Source of the DNA: Xylanibacter muris
GTDB taxonomy: Bacteria > Bacteroidota > Bacteroidia > Bacteroidales > Bacteroidaceae
Length of the DNA stretch: 64,000 nt
NCBI RefSeq assembly: GCF_013166605.1
Contig: NZ_JABKKF010000005.1
Location: 186,001 to 250,000, forward strand
Direction of reading: 5' to 3'
Below the pieces are notes generated by a model, which was not told the origin of the DNA, ran no database searches, and was given only the letters and a program-made list of their open reading frames with translations. Below, piece after piece: positions 37,492-46,737 of this stretch. The translations under genes were made by a program, and so were the position numbers. Every line of letters begins with the position of its first letter. The first letter of the stretch is position 1.

Positions 37492-37511
37492 GGATATTCT
37501 ATATATCGGAT

Positions 37512-38555
37512 ATGGAAGGCAGGAAGCATGCAGGGATGACATTGGAGGAATTTATTTCAGAATGGAATAATGATTCTGATTTGTTGCTGGTGCATACCAG
37601 CGGTTCCACTGGAGAGCCGAAGCCTCTATGGGTCGAGAAGAGACGCATGGAGGCTTCGGCGCGTATAACATGTGGTTTCCTCGGATTGAAGAGTGGGGAT
37701 ACTGCATTGTTGTGTATGCCGTTGGACTATATTGCAGGAAAGATGGTTGTCGTGAGGGCGTTGGTTGCAGGACTGAGACTTGTATGCGTACCTCCGTCCG
37801 GTAATCCTTTAAGAGGGCTGTCTTGTGCCCCTGTGTTTGCGGCAATGGTTCCTCTTCAAGTATACAACAGTTTGTGTGATCCGGGAGAGAAACGGATGCT
37901 TATGCAGATAAGGCATCTTATAATAGGAGGGGGAGCTATTGATGCAGCGATGGAAGTCGTGCTTAAAGATTTTCCCAATGCTGTATGGAGTACGTATGGA
38001 ATGACCGAGACATTGTCGCATATAGCCCTGCGGAAGGTTAGCGGTGCGGATGCAAGTTGTTGGTATGTTCCGTTTGCCGGGGTAGATATATGTACAAATG
38101 ATGACGGATGCCTTGTGATAAAGGCTCCTGCCGTTTGCCGGGAAACTCTTATCACCAATGATATTGCAGAGATTGCTTCTGACGGCCGTCGGTTCCGTAT
38201 TTTGGGGCGTAGGGACAATGTTGTTGTGTCAGGTGGAGTCAAGATTCAGATAGAGGAAGTGGAGCGTTTGCTTTACGGGAGGATAGGCGTGCCTTTCATG
38301 ATTACAAAACGTTCTGACAAAAAGTTTGGAGAGGTTCTTGTGATGCTTGTTGAGACAGGCCAGCAGAATGCTGATAGTTTTTCCGGACGAAAAGAGGAAG
38401 AACGTAGCGTGGACTGTTCGGCAGTGGCTGCTATATGTCAAGAAAATCTGCCGAAATACTGGTGTCCAAAGGAATATATTACAGTGGAAAAACTGCCGTT
38501 GACAGAAACAGGTAAGCCAGCAAGGAGAGAGGCGGAACGGATGGCTCGCTGTTAG
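37512..38555 (+). CDS. menE: o-Succinylbenzoate--CoA ligase, short form
   Basis: The protein is 348 residues from the ATG at 37512. The frame also allows a TTG at 37476 inside menC, but the extra residues are not conserved. It is an AMP-forming adenylate enzyme with the P-loop LVHTSGSTGEPKPLWVEK, the STYGMTETLSH motif, the hinge region RFRILGRRDNVVVSGG and the catalytic lysine near the end (LPLTETGKPAR). It is about 100 residues shorter than E. coli MenE, as is usual in Bacteroidota. It activates o-succinylbenzoate for MenB and ends the operon. Confidence 0.93.
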   Translation: MEGRKHAGMTLEEFISEWNNDSDLLLVHTSGSTGEPKPLWVEKRRMEASARITCGFLGLKSGDTALLCMPLDYIAGKMVVVRALVAGLRLVCVPPSGNPLRGLSCAPVFAAMVPLQVYNSLCDPGEKRMLMQIRHLIIGGGAIDAAMEVVLKDFPNAVWSTYGMTETLSHIALRKVSGADASCWYVPFAGVDICTNDDGCLVIKAPAVCRETLITNDIAEIASDGRRFRILGRRDNVVVSGGVKIQIEEVERLLYGRIGVPFMITKRSDKKFGEVLVMLVETGQQNADSFSGRKEEERSVDCSAVAAICQENLPKYWCPKEYITVEKLPLTETGKPARREAERMARC

Positions 38556-38615
38556 TGGCATTTGATGAGCTTTGATAAATGTTATTTTTATAGAGTAGAT
38601 TTTGAATTAAATGGA

Positions 38616-38701
38616 GGTGTTGCAAAACAGATAGAAACAACTAAAGTCATTAAACATGTAACATTATGTATCCGTATTTCTGTTTTTAGTTTTGCAGCAC
38701 C
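38616..38701. terminator. Long-loop hairpin between menE and the convergent lyase gene
   Basis: GGTGTTGCAAAAC (38616-38628) pairs with GTTTTGCAGCACC (38689-38701) with one G-U. The loop is about 60 nt. It lies between convergent genes and may insulate them; it could also be a remnant of a repeat. Confidence 0.5.
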
Positions 38702-38716
38702 CCCATCTTATGATGT

Positions 38717-41700
38717 TTATTTAGCGTAAGAAACTATCTTTTTTGTCTTTATCTTTCCGTTTTTATAGATAGATTTCTTTATATATATTCCTTGTTGCGG
38801 TAACCCGTTTATTTCCATGCCTTGCAGATTATAGTATCTGGTTGCCGTCGGACTTTCCTGTCGTTTCTCACCGGCAATGTCTTCTATGTCAGTTGTGGCG
38901 TCAAGCTCCTCTATAATCCAGCGCAGACGGGCACGGTCTGCCGGGTAGGCGAATGCCACTGTACCTCCTTTGCCGTCTTCATCGATAGTTCCGACGTTCA
39001 GGCATCGGTTGTTTGTCGATGATGTCTGCATATAGAACGCATGCCGGCCGTTGTCCTCCTTTGCGTAGTAAGGATATATTGTGACAGGTGTTTCGGAGAG
39101 AAATCCTGATATTTGCATGTATGTTCCGGTTTTCTCGTTGCGTATATATACTTCGCCCTCTGTCGTTCCGGGGGCGATTGTCCATTGAGCTTCAGGCATT
39201 TCGCTTATGACGTCGTCTTTCCCATTGTTAATGTCTGTCTCGTTGAGTCCAATGCGGATGGCAAGGGAGTCGCGTTTTCCGTCAGTGCTTTTTAATGCAA
39301 TGAGATAACGGCGTCCTGTAGACATGTCGGCGTTTGTGGCACTGGCATTTGACATGGCTCCATAACTGTAGATGTTGTGTAGTTTTTGTGTGTCGTATCC
39401 GGCTAACGTCATGATTCTTGTCTCTTTAAAATCCGCCAGGACGTTTGCCAACTCTGCCGTTATGGAATCAACGTCAGCCTGTGTGGTTGTGTTTATATCG
39501 ATACCGTCGAGGAATTTTTGAGCCTTGTTTATGGTTTCTGATAATCTTTCGTAGGCTGCGGCCGGATATCCTAATGTCACATGACCTATTTGTGCCGATT
39601 CAGCAGCTTTCTTTGCTTCATTGACAGTATTTCGCAGTTTTGTGAGGTAGAGTGTGACCATACTCTTGTCTATTGCAACGAATGTGTAGACCATGTCTGC
39701 GCGCATGATTGTGCCGTTGCTCCATATCCATTCATCGGCAAAGTTTTTCGGACGCAACTGGTAATTCTTATATTGTGGAGTATTGATTCTGAACATTGCC
39801 AGCGGCTCTTTTGTCCCTGACTGTGCCGCCACTTCGTCTCCCGCGTACATTATTTGCAGTCCCTTTGCGTTTTCCGTGGCTGTTACACGGCCGGCACCAT
39901 TGAGGGTGTCGGTATGCGAGATATACATTCCTGTGGCCTTGTTTTTTATGAGTATGCATGAGTTGTCCTCCGGGTCTGTCGTTATTTCCCAAAGCAAAGC
40001 CGGATCGTCCCAGTTGAAGTTTTCTGTTGAGCCGAGTGTTCCATTATCATCGTTAAAGGTCAGATATTTGGGATTACCAGCATAGGTAGTGCCCGAATTG
40101 AATGCCTTTGTTCCATAGTTAATGATACGGTATACTTTGCTGTTGTCCGGTGTGAACTTTGTTGTGCCGCCTGAGAGCCCTCCTCCGGCTTTCATTCCTT
40201 CGTCATTTATGGATACGGCCTCAGAATACAGAGATGATTTTTCCCCTTTGACTGTTTTCAGGCGGAAGTAGTAGATCTTTTTTGGTGTAAGGCCGTTTAT
40301 TGTTGTGCTGACGGCATCACCGGCAAGCTGTGTGATTTGTCTATAGACAATGCCGTCTTCAGACTGTTCCACGATAATGGCGGTGGCGTCTTTCTCGCTG
40401 TTAATCCATGTAAGTACAGCGGTAGACTCATCTTTCATATTGACTTTCACGTTTGTAGGACTCATTATGTAGTCGCTTTTTCGGGCAAGACTGTTTATAT
40501 AATCCTCAATATTTGTATATCCGTTGCCGTCGATGTCCCCGTTGGCGTCATTCTTATTCGGATTTAGTCCGTTTGCTGTTTCCCACTCGTCCGGCATCCC
40601 GTCTCCATCGGAATCAACAGGTACTGTGCCACCTGCCAAAGTTCCGATGCCGCCGACATCCTGCTCGTTGTCGATGAAACTGCCTTCTTTGCCGAGAGAA
40701 GTGAGTTGGGATATTATTCTTTGGTCGTGTGAGTCTCTTATGCGTGACGCTCCTGCATGTTCAACCACGCTGTAGTATGCTTCTTCTGCTGTTTCCAGAT
40801 TCATTGGGGCATTACATGTCATATTGGGATTGCTCATCGGAGTTGCACCGTTGTAGTCGGTTATAAGCGTTCCGTTGAGTATGCCGTCGCGGTTGCCGTC
40901 GGTATAGTTTCCTGAACTGTATAGATGGTCGGTAGCTGTCCAGTCGTCGAAGTATTTATTGGAACTGCCGCTACTCGGTCCGGTGATGAAATAGTTGTTT
41001 ATCACATCCTGATAATGTTCTGCCGATGAATGTCCTCCTACGATACCGTTGCCATAGTTATAGACAACATTGTTATAATATTGTATGGCACATTTCATTT
41101 TTGGATTACGGCTCTTGTTGTTTGCCCAAAGGCAATGTGACACTGTCCAGTTCCAGCTCCCGTCCGTTATGGCTCCGAAGCGTTGCGGATCTATTCCTTC
41201 ACTTATTATGCAGTTTTGCCATGTGATGTTTGAGGCATTGGCAATGTGAACGTTGTCCCACCGTCCCCATGAAATGGAACAGTGGTCGAGAATGACATTA
41301 TTGCACCCGTCCATGGTCAATGTACATTTTGAGCGGTTCATGTTGATACTGCCTCGCATGCGTATATACCTTATTATTACATTTGAGCTGTTTGACATTA
41401 TTACACGTCCTCCGTACACGGTTATACCCTCACCGGGAGCTGTCTGTCCGGCTATGGTGATATTGCTGGCAATGGTAAGATTACTTTCCGTAATGTCGAT
41501 TACGCCTCCTACATCGAATACGACAATTCTGTTTGGCTGACTCACGGCATCGGCTAAAGAGCCTGGACCGGAAGCGTTAAGATTGGTGACATGAACGACT
41601 GTCCCTCCACGGCCGCCAAGCGCGTACGCGCCAAATCCTTCCGCACCGGGAAATGCAAGTTGCTGTCCGTTAATGGAAATGCCGAAAAGCAACATTGAGA

Positions 41701-41725
41701 ATAGTAGAATTATACTTCTTTTCAT
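38717..41725 (-). CDS. Secreted multidomain pectate lyase (PL1-like) with FnIII, FIVAR-like and type IX tail
   Basis: The protein is 1002 residues with a signal peptide (1-20). Residues about 22-340 are a right-handed beta-helix of the PL1 type, starting AFPGAEGFGAYALGGRGGTV with the stacked-Asn ladder and DHCSISWG. A calcium-binding DSDGDGMPDEWETANGLNPN repeat follows near 370, then a fibronectin III domain (about 420-505). Next come a lectin-like region, a coiled FIVAR-like helix (about 690-775), another beta domain, and a C-terminal sorting tail (YYNLQGMEINGLPQQGIYIK). It probably cleaves pectate outside the cell. Substrate specificity is inferred. Confidence 0.87.
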   Translation of the reverse strand: MKRSIILLFSMLLFGISINGQQLAFPGAEGFGAYALGGRGGTVVHVTNLNASGPGSLADAVSQPNRIVVFDVGGVIDITESNLTIASNITIAGQTAPGEGITVYGGRVIMSNSSNVIIRYIRMRGSINMNRSKCTLTMDGCNNVILDHCSISWGRWDNVHIANASNITWQNCIISEGIDPQRFGAITDGSWNWTVSHCLWANNKSRNPKMKCAIQYYNNVVYNYGNGIVGGHSSAEHYQDVINNYFITGPSSGSSNKYFDDWTATDHLYSSGNYTDGNRDGILNGTLITDYNGATPMSNPNMTCNAPMNLETAEEAYYSVVEHAGASRIRDSHDQRIISQLTSLGKEGSFIDNEQDVGGIGTLAGGTVPVDSDGDGMPDEWETANGLNPNKNDANGDIDGNGYTNIEDYINSLARKSDYIMSPTNVKVNMKDESTAVLTWINSEKDATAIIVEQSEDGIVYRQITQLAGDAVSTTINGLTPKKIYYFRLKTVKGEKSSLYSEAVSINDEGMKAGGGLSGGTTKFTPDNSKVYRIINYGTKAFNSGTTYAGNPKYLTFNDDNGTLGSTENFNWDDPALLWEITTDPEDNSCILIKNKATGMYISHTDTLNGAGRVTATENAKGLQIMYAGDEVAAQSGTKEPLAMFRINTPQYKNYQLRPKNFADEWIWSNGTIMRADMVYTFVAIDKSMVTLYLTKLRNTVNEAKKAAESAQIGHVTLGYPAAAYERLSETINKAQKFLDGIDINTTTQADVDSITAELANVLADFKETRIMTLAGYDTQKLHNIYSYGAMSNASATNADMSTGRRYLIALKSTDGKRDSLAIRIGLNETDINNGKDDVISEMPEAQWTIAPGTTEGEVYIRNEKTGTYMQISGFLSETPVTIYPYYAKEDNGRHAFYMQTSSTNNRCLNVGTIDEDGKGGTVAFAYPADRARLRWIIEELDATTDIEDIAGEKRQESPTATRYYNLQGMEINGLPQQGIYIKKSIYKNGKIKTKKIVSYAK

Positions 41726-41839
41726 AATCTTTTTATAATATGATGGTTTTATTTATTGTATCAGGATTGTGAGCCTTTGTGTTTTAAATTATAGTTATGG
41801 GCTTACTTCAATATAATATCAGGAATAAGATAATTCATG

Positions 41840-42238
41840 TCAGAAGTCGACCTTTATTTTAGTGTTGTAATCTGATATGTCTTTCTTTATTTTTGTTATA
41901 ATCGTTTCTTGTTCCATTGGTTCATAGAACTTCCATTCAAGCTCATGTTTTCCAAAGACTGTTGTTTCCGTTCTATATAGGATGGATATCATCTTTGATT
42001 TCCTCTCTATATAGAAATATGTGGAGCCGTTGACACCCTCATATCCGATTGTTATGGATGCATTGTCTTCTTTTATTATTTCACAGTTTGGAAACTCTGA
42101 CAATATAAACTCAGTCAATTTATTATATTGTTTTCCTATTTTGTTGTCTTCCTTCGTTTTTTGTGTTCCTTTATTTATGTATATTATAAATATACATGCC
42201 AGTGTCAAGGTGATAAATATTAAAGTATAGCTCATCAT
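41840..42238 (-). CDS. Orphan small membrane-anchored protein, 132 aa
   Basis: The family is not recognised. An N-terminal helix (residues 3-21, SYTLIFITLTLACIFIIYI) is followed by a charged linker and an alpha+beta domain with strands such as ASITIGYEG and STYFYIER. The composition is A+T-rich and lysine/isoleucine-rich, unlike the neighbouring genes, which suggests recent acquisition. It lies 25 bp after an A+T-rich reading-frame fragment. A small immunity-type protein is one possibility, with no direct support. Confidence 0.6.
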   Translation of the reverse strand: MMSYTLIFITLTLACIFIIYINKGTQKTKEDNKIGKQYNKLTEFILSEFPNCEIIKEDNASITIGYEGVNGSTYFYIERKSKMISILYRTETTVFGKHELEWKFYEPMEQETIITKIKKDISDYNTKIKVDF

Positions 42239-42262
42239 ACAGACATCATTTATTTCTGTTTT

Positions 42263-42565
42263 TTATAACCCATAGAAAATATTTAGAGCGTGGAACTGCA
42301 ATGCCCACTTCTTAGTTGAAGGTCCTAGGAAAACCTTATGAGCAGATATGGATATAGCAGCCCACGCTATAGCGTGAGAACCACTATGCCATCCTTGCTC
42401 ATTTGAAAATTTACCAGGTTTCCAACTACAAGATAAGCATAACGCTTCTTTTGTCTCAGTGAAAAAAGTATATGAACCGGGATAATCCCAATCCGTTTTC
42501 AAAGATAAGTAATAAATTTCGGGAAACAAAATATTAAGTGTCTTTTTTATGGATTCATTATGATT
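42263..42565 (-). pseudogene. C-terminal fragment of an unidentified protein
   Basis: The frame from an upstream stop to 42263 reads about 100 residues with no ATG; the only early start is a TTG at 42529. It looks protein-like (ESIKKTLNILFPEIYYLS, then FSNEQGWHSGSHAIAWAAIS) and ends FYGL. It is A+T-rich like the next gene downstream. It is probably the 3' remnant of a larger gene whose upstream part is gone. The family is not recognised. Confidence 0.4.
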
Positions 42566-42713
42566 TTAGTAAAAAGCTTCAGATATACGCCATGGAAATG
42601 TCTTTTGCGCGGAAAAACTTATAGGTCGATAAAGATAAGGCTTCCACGCCTATTATATGTTGATCCACAAACAATGCACAGGCTTGAAGTTTAATGTTTT
42701 GGGGGATAAAAGA

Positions 42714-42760
42714 ACAATCCGTTCCAGCCGGTGTTCCGGCGGAAACGGATTGTATGATGT
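42714..42760 (-). terminator. Terminator of the PepSY-like gene
   Basis: ACAATCCGTT (42714-42723) pairs with AACGGATTGT (42744-42753), with an inner GCCGG-TGTT-CCGGC stem. Read on the minus strand it is followed by TTCTTTTAT. It lies about 20 bp after the stop codon at 42776. Confidence 0.8.
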
Positions 42761-42775
42761 CAATATGCATATTTT

Positions 42776-43222
42776 TCAGTCTATGTCTGTCACCTGAAAA
42801 TGTTTGTTGAATGTGATTTCTGTTCCGGTAGACAGTTCAATCTCATATTCAGATTTGTCTTTTTCAATTTTAATGATTTTAGAGCCTGAATAATTGTTTT
42901 TCACATATTTGCTGATGGCTGTAGGAACAAGCATGGCGGGTACGGAAGAGCGTTTGCAGTCTATTTCCGTCCAGTTGCCGTTCTTGTCGAACTCGATCTT
43001 GTCACCGTTTGTGAAAATAACATCATAGTTCTTGCTTATGATATTGCTTTCCATCTTTGCCGCTGCCACTTTTTTGCCCTTGAAGTGCTTTTTTATAATC
43101 TGCTGTGCCACGGCAGGAAGTTTTGTCCGGTCGATAATCTTGTCTGTGTCGGCCGTCGCTGTTGTCTGTACTGTAATCAGGCATACTAATGCCATGATAA
43201 CTTTTCTCATAAATGTTCTCAT
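42776..43222 (-). CDS. Periplasmic PepSY-like protein
   Basis: The protein is 148 residues with a signal peptide (about 1-24, ending TATAD). Two PepSY-like repeats follow: LPAVAQQIIKKHFKGKKV with YDVIFTNGDKIEFDKNGNW, and VPTAISKYVKNNYSGSKI with YEIELSTGTEITF. This matches the putative beta-lactamase-inhibitor-like PepSY-like family common in Bacteroidota. The function is not established. The start may be 43222 or the Met at residue 5. It is monocistronic, with a strong terminator. Confidence 0.88.
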   Translation of the reverse strand: MRTFMRKVIMALVCLITVQTTATADTDKIIDRTKLPAVAQQIIKKHFKGKKVAAAKMESNIISKNYDVIFTNGDKIEFDKNGNWTEIDCKRSSVPAMLVPTAISKYVKNNYSGSKIIKIEKDKSEYEIELSTGTEITFNKHFQVTDID

Positions 43223-43285
43223 AACTGTTTGTGTTTAAATGTTTAATACTAATTGTTTTATGGTGGCGCACCCGCCTACCTGTCA

Positions 43286-45346
43286 TTATATGTCTATTCT
43301 TATCCTTGCATCCACGGCTGTGATGGTATTCTCATCGGCAAGCAGCGGATTGATGTCAAGTTCCTTTATTTCTGTTGCAAACCGCAACAGTGTTGACAGT
43401 CTTACAATAATTTCTGCATATTTCTGTTCGTTTATGCCTTTCTGTCCTCGTGTTCCCTTTATTATTTTGTATCCCCTGAGTGAGTGAATCATGGAGAATG
43501 CTTCTGAGTATGACAGTGGTGCGAGTCCGCTTGACACGTCTTTCAGTACCTCTACAAATATTCCACCCATTCCACATAGCACTACATGACCGAACTTGGG
43601 TTCGTATTTTGCCCCGATAAACAGCTCTCTGCCTTTTATCATTTTCTGTATCATTACTGACGTGGCCCCGGGTATGCCCATCAGACGGTCAAATTCCATT
43701 TCGAGATGTTCTTTGCTTCTTATGTTGAGCACCACACCGCCAACATCGCTTTTGTGTATGGGGCCTACGACTTTTGCCACAACCGGGAAACCTGTTGCAG
43801 CGGCAAAGCTGAGACATCCTTCTTTGTCGTTGCTAACAAATTCCGGAACCATCGGTATGCCTGCACTTTGGAACAGTTCTCTGACAACGTCAGGAGATAC
43901 GTATCCGCTTTCCTTTATATTTCCTATTATCTTCCTTATTTTAGGTACGTCGACACCGAAAAGCTCTATTTCCGGTGAGGCTGGCTCCGGTGTCTTCATT
44001 ATTTGTGCAAGCGCAGTTGCAAGAGTAACTTCATCACTGAAGTTCACATGTCCTTTGCTAAGAAATTCAGCCACTTCCGGACCTGCTGTATGAAGGCAGG
44101 GGAGAATCGGGAATATAGGCTTGCCTGATTCCTGTATTTTTTTGTGGAGCACGTCGTATGCCTCGTATAGTTTTACAAGACCCGGAGTTCCGAATATCAC
44201 CATTATGGCGTCGATGTCTTTAAATTCGTGTTCGCAGTAGTCTATGGCTATGCCGAGTTGTTCCGGTGTTCCGGTGGCGAGAATATCTATCGGATTGGCT
44301 ACAGACGCTCCTTGGAATAGCTTTTCCTTTAGTTCGTCTGCCTTTTCCCCTTCAATCTTCGGAACGTTCAGTCCGCCTTTGGATAATGCATCGGTGAGCA
44401 TAACCCCCGGGCCTCCGGCATGTGTCACGATGGCAAAGTTTCGTCCTTTCAGTCGTGGCAGTGTGAATATGCATCCTACGGTGGTGAGCTCTTCGCGCGA
44501 GAAACACCTTACGATACCGGCTTTGCGGAACAAAGCCTCGACGGCAGAATCGCTGCTTGCTATGGCTCCGGTGTGTGATGACGCCGCACGGCTTCCGCTT
44601 TCACTCGAACCGGCTTTTATAGCAGCAATCCTGCATCCTTTCCGGATCAGTGATGAGGCATGGAAAAGAAGCTTGTCCGGATTGGATATGTTTTCGATGT
44701 AGAGCAGTTTTACGTTTGAGTCGGTATCGGGATTGAAATTCTCGTCCATATATTGCAGCACGTCCTCTATGCCGATTTGTTTCCCGTTTCCAACCGACCA
44801 GACAGAATTGAATTGAAGGCCTTTTATTACGGCAGATTCAAGAATGAATACTGCTGTGGCTCCCGAACCGCTGATAAAGTCAACTCCCTGGGGATTGAGG
44901 TTTGGTATAGGTTTTGTAAACACACTGTGGTGACGGCTTGTGAGAAGTCCGATGCAGTTCGGGCCGATAAGGGCAGCGTCATGTTCCTTGCATAAGCTGA
45001 GTATTTTTTCTTCCATTACAGCTCCCTCAACGGTCTCTTCACCGAATCCGGCGGATATTATGATAAATGCCTTTGTTTCTTTTTCCTTTACCAGTTGTTC
45101 CACTGCATCCGGGCATAGCTTTGAGGGAATGACCAAAATGGCCAGTTCTGTTGGAGGAATCTCATTTATACTGTGGAATACTTTTATGCCTTGTACTTCA
45201 TCTTCTTTAGGGTTTACTATGCGCAGGGTTCCTGTGTATCCGCCTTGCATGATATTCCTTACGATTGCGCCTCCGGGTTTGTGCATGTTGTTCGAACCGC
45301 CGATGACGACGATACTTTCAGGATTTAATAGTTGTCTGTTAATCAT
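43286..45346 (-). CDS. Acetate/acyl-CoA synthetase (ADP-forming), fused alpha-beta subunits
   Basis: The protein is 686 residues. It has an N-terminal CoA-binding Rossmann domain (VIGGSNNMHKPGGAIVRNI), two succinyl-CoA-ligase-type domains with the phosphohistidine segment SSHTGAIASSD near residue 257, and a C-terminal ATP-grasp domain (VVAKVVGPIHKSDVGGVVLN). The alpha and beta parts are fused, as in bacterial Acd enzymes. It forms ATP from acyl-CoA plus ADP and phosphate, an energy-yielding step in fermentation. The acyl substrate is unknown. It lies 27 bp after aroB on the same strand, so both may share a transcript. Confidence 0.92.
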   Translation of the reverse strand: MINRQLLNPESIVVIGGSNNMHKPGGAIVRNIMQGGYTGTLRIVNPKEDEVQGIKVFHSINEIPPTELAILVIPSKLCPDAVEQLVKEKETKAFIIISAGFGEETVEGAVMEEKILSLCKEHDAALIGPNCIGLLTSRHHSVFTKPIPNLNPQGVDFISGSGATAVFILESAVIKGLQFNSVWSVGNGKQIGIEDVLQYMDENFNPDTDSNVKLLYIENISNPDKLLFHASSLIRKGCRIAAIKAGSSESGSRAASSHTGAIASSDSAVEALFRKAGIVRCFSREELTTVGCIFTLPRLKGRNFAIVTHAGGPGVMLTDALSKGGLNVPKIEGEKADELKEKLFQGASVANPIDILATGTPEQLGIAIDYCEHEFKDIDAIMVIFGTPGLVKLYEAYDVLHKKIQESGKPIFPILPCLHTAGPEVAEFLSKGHVNFSDEVTLATALAQIMKTPEPASPEIELFGVDVPKIRKIIGNIKESGYVSPDVVRELFQSAGIPMVPEFVSNDKEGCLSFAAATGFPVVAKVVGPIHKSDVGGVVLNIRSKEHLEMEFDRLMGIPGATSVMIQKMIKGRELFIGAKYEPKFGHVVLCGMGGIFVEVLKDVSSGLAPLSYSEAFSMIHSLRGYKIIKGTRGQKGINEQKYAEIIVRLSTLLRFATEIKELDINPLLADENTITAVDARIRIDI

Positions 45347-45373
45347 AATGGCTTGTATATTGTTTGTTTTTAT

Positions 45374-46420
45374 TTAGAATGCATAGAAGTCAAGGGCGTT
45401 GAGAATGTCTTCTTTGTCAGCTGTCTGATTTATTCTTATGTCACCGGTATCTCCAAGCAAGGTGAAATTTATTTTGTCGGAGATGTTTTTTTTGTCGTGT
45501 GTCATAAATTCGTAAAGCAACTGGTAGTCGTCACATGTTATGTTCATCCGTCCGTAATGGCTGTGTATGAAATCCACAGTCTGGTACATCTTGTCTGTAG
45601 GGAATTTGGCTTTTGTGACGCAAAGGTAAAGCTCGGCTATCATGCCGTATGCCACGGCATAGCCGTGTAGTATAGGCTGTCGTGTCATTGCAAATGATTC
45701 GAATGCATGTCCGACGGTGTGCCCGAAGTTCAACGCCTTGCGTATACCTTTCTCGTGAGGGTCCTGTTCCACGATTCGTTTCTTTACCGCCACTGATTCT
45801 GCCACCATTCTTCTCAGTTCATCGAGATTGGGATTCTCGATGTCGAAATTCATAATTTCCGCCCACATCCTGCTGCTGTATATAAGTCCGTGCTTGAGCA
45901 TTTCCGCATATCCGGAAAGCATGTTCTCACGGTTTATTGTTTTTAGGAAAACAGTATCTATTATAACGCTTTGTGCGTTGTTGAAAACCCCTATTTCATT
46001 CTTCAGCCCGTTAAAATTGATGCCTGTTTTTCCTCCCACAGAGGCGTCTGTCATTGCAAGAAGTGTCGTGGGGATATTTATATATGCTATGCCTCGCTTG
46101 AATGTTGATGCCGCGAATCCTCCGAGGTCTGTCACCATTCCTCCGCCTATATTTATCATCAGGGAATGCCGTGTCGCGCCCATCTGGCCGAGCTTGCTCC
46201 ATACAAATGCCAGTGTGTCAAGATTCTTGTTCGTGTCTGAGGGTTTTATTATTATATAATGTGCTTTTTCCAGACACTTTAAGCCCTTAACCAAGGGCAG
46301 GCACATACAGGCTGTGTTTTCATCGGCCAATACAAAAAGCTTGTCGTGCGCGCATTCGTCAATAGAACTTTCAAGAGTTTTGTGTATGTTCTCCGATATG
46401 ATAACTTTCTGTTTCTCCAT
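45374..46420 (-). CDS. aroB: 3-Dehydroquinate synthase
   Basis: The protein is 348 residues. The NAD-binding GGGMVTDLGGFAASTFKRGI is at about 91-110, with the substrate region PTTLLAMTDASVGGKTGIN next. The zinc-ligand blocks are MLSGYAEMLKHGL and KALNFGHTVGHAFE, followed by HGYAVAYGM. AroB makes 3-dehydroquinate in the shikimate pathway, supplying chorismate for aromatic amino acids and menaquinone. It is divergent from trpF and has its own promoter element. Confidence 0.97.
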   Translation of the reverse strand: MEKQKVIISENIHKTLESSIDECAHDKLFVLADENTACMCLPLVKGLKCLEKAHYIIIKPSDTNKNLDTLAFVWSKLGQMGATRHSLMINIGGGMVTDLGGFAASTFKRGIAYINIPTTLLAMTDASVGGKTGINFNGLKNEIGVFNNAQSVIIDTVFLKTINRENMLSGYAEMLKHGLIYSSRMWAEIMNFDIENPNLDELRRMVAESVAVKKRIVEQDPHEKGIRKALNFGHTVGHAFESFAMTRQPILHGYAVAYGMIAELYLCVTKAKFPTDKMYQTVDFIHSHYGRMNITCDDYQLLYEFMTHDKKNISDKINFTLLGDTGDIRINQTADKEDILNALDFYAF

Positions 46421-46519
46421 TTCTTTATTATGATAAATGATACTTATGTCAGGATACTTGTCTGCCTGATGCCGTTTTGCTCTTCCATAATCTGGCGGGA
46501 GGCGGCTTTTGTTAATTGC

Positions 46520-46527
46520 AAATATAC
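46520..46527 (-). promoter_or_regulatory. Promoter -7 element TATATTTG for aroB
   Basis: TATATTTG on the minus strand, about 100 bp upstream of the aroB start, matches the consensus. Confidence 0.5.
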
Positions 46528-46681
46528 GGATATTTTTTTTATTGGCACATTATTTTATATTAATTTCATAAGGCTTATGTTTCTGATACTATTTTGAAAA
46601 AGTATGCTTTGATTATAAGAGCTTGTTATTCTAATTTGCATATATTAACAGAATCGGTATGTTCCTTTATTGATTAATGGC

Positions 46682-46689
46682 TACATTTG
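46682..46689 (+). promoter_or_regulatory. Promoter -7 element TACATTTG for trpF
   Basis: TACATTTG matches TAnnTTTG. It overlaps the upstream in-frame ATG at 46687, which argues for translation starting at 46738. Confidence 0.6.
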
Positions 46690-46737
46690 CATACAGAATA
46701 TATGTCATATATATTTTTTATTCCTTTAAGAAAGACG

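Noticed and set aside
37476..37511. TTG start for MenE inside menC
   Set aside because: An ATG at 37512 gives the usual N-terminus.
42579..42770. 63-aa minus-strand frame
   Set aside because: It runs through the terminator hairpin of the PepSY-like gene.
46687..46737. Longer N-terminus for TrpF
   Set aside because: The upstream ATG overlaps the promoter -7 element, so it would not be transcribed.
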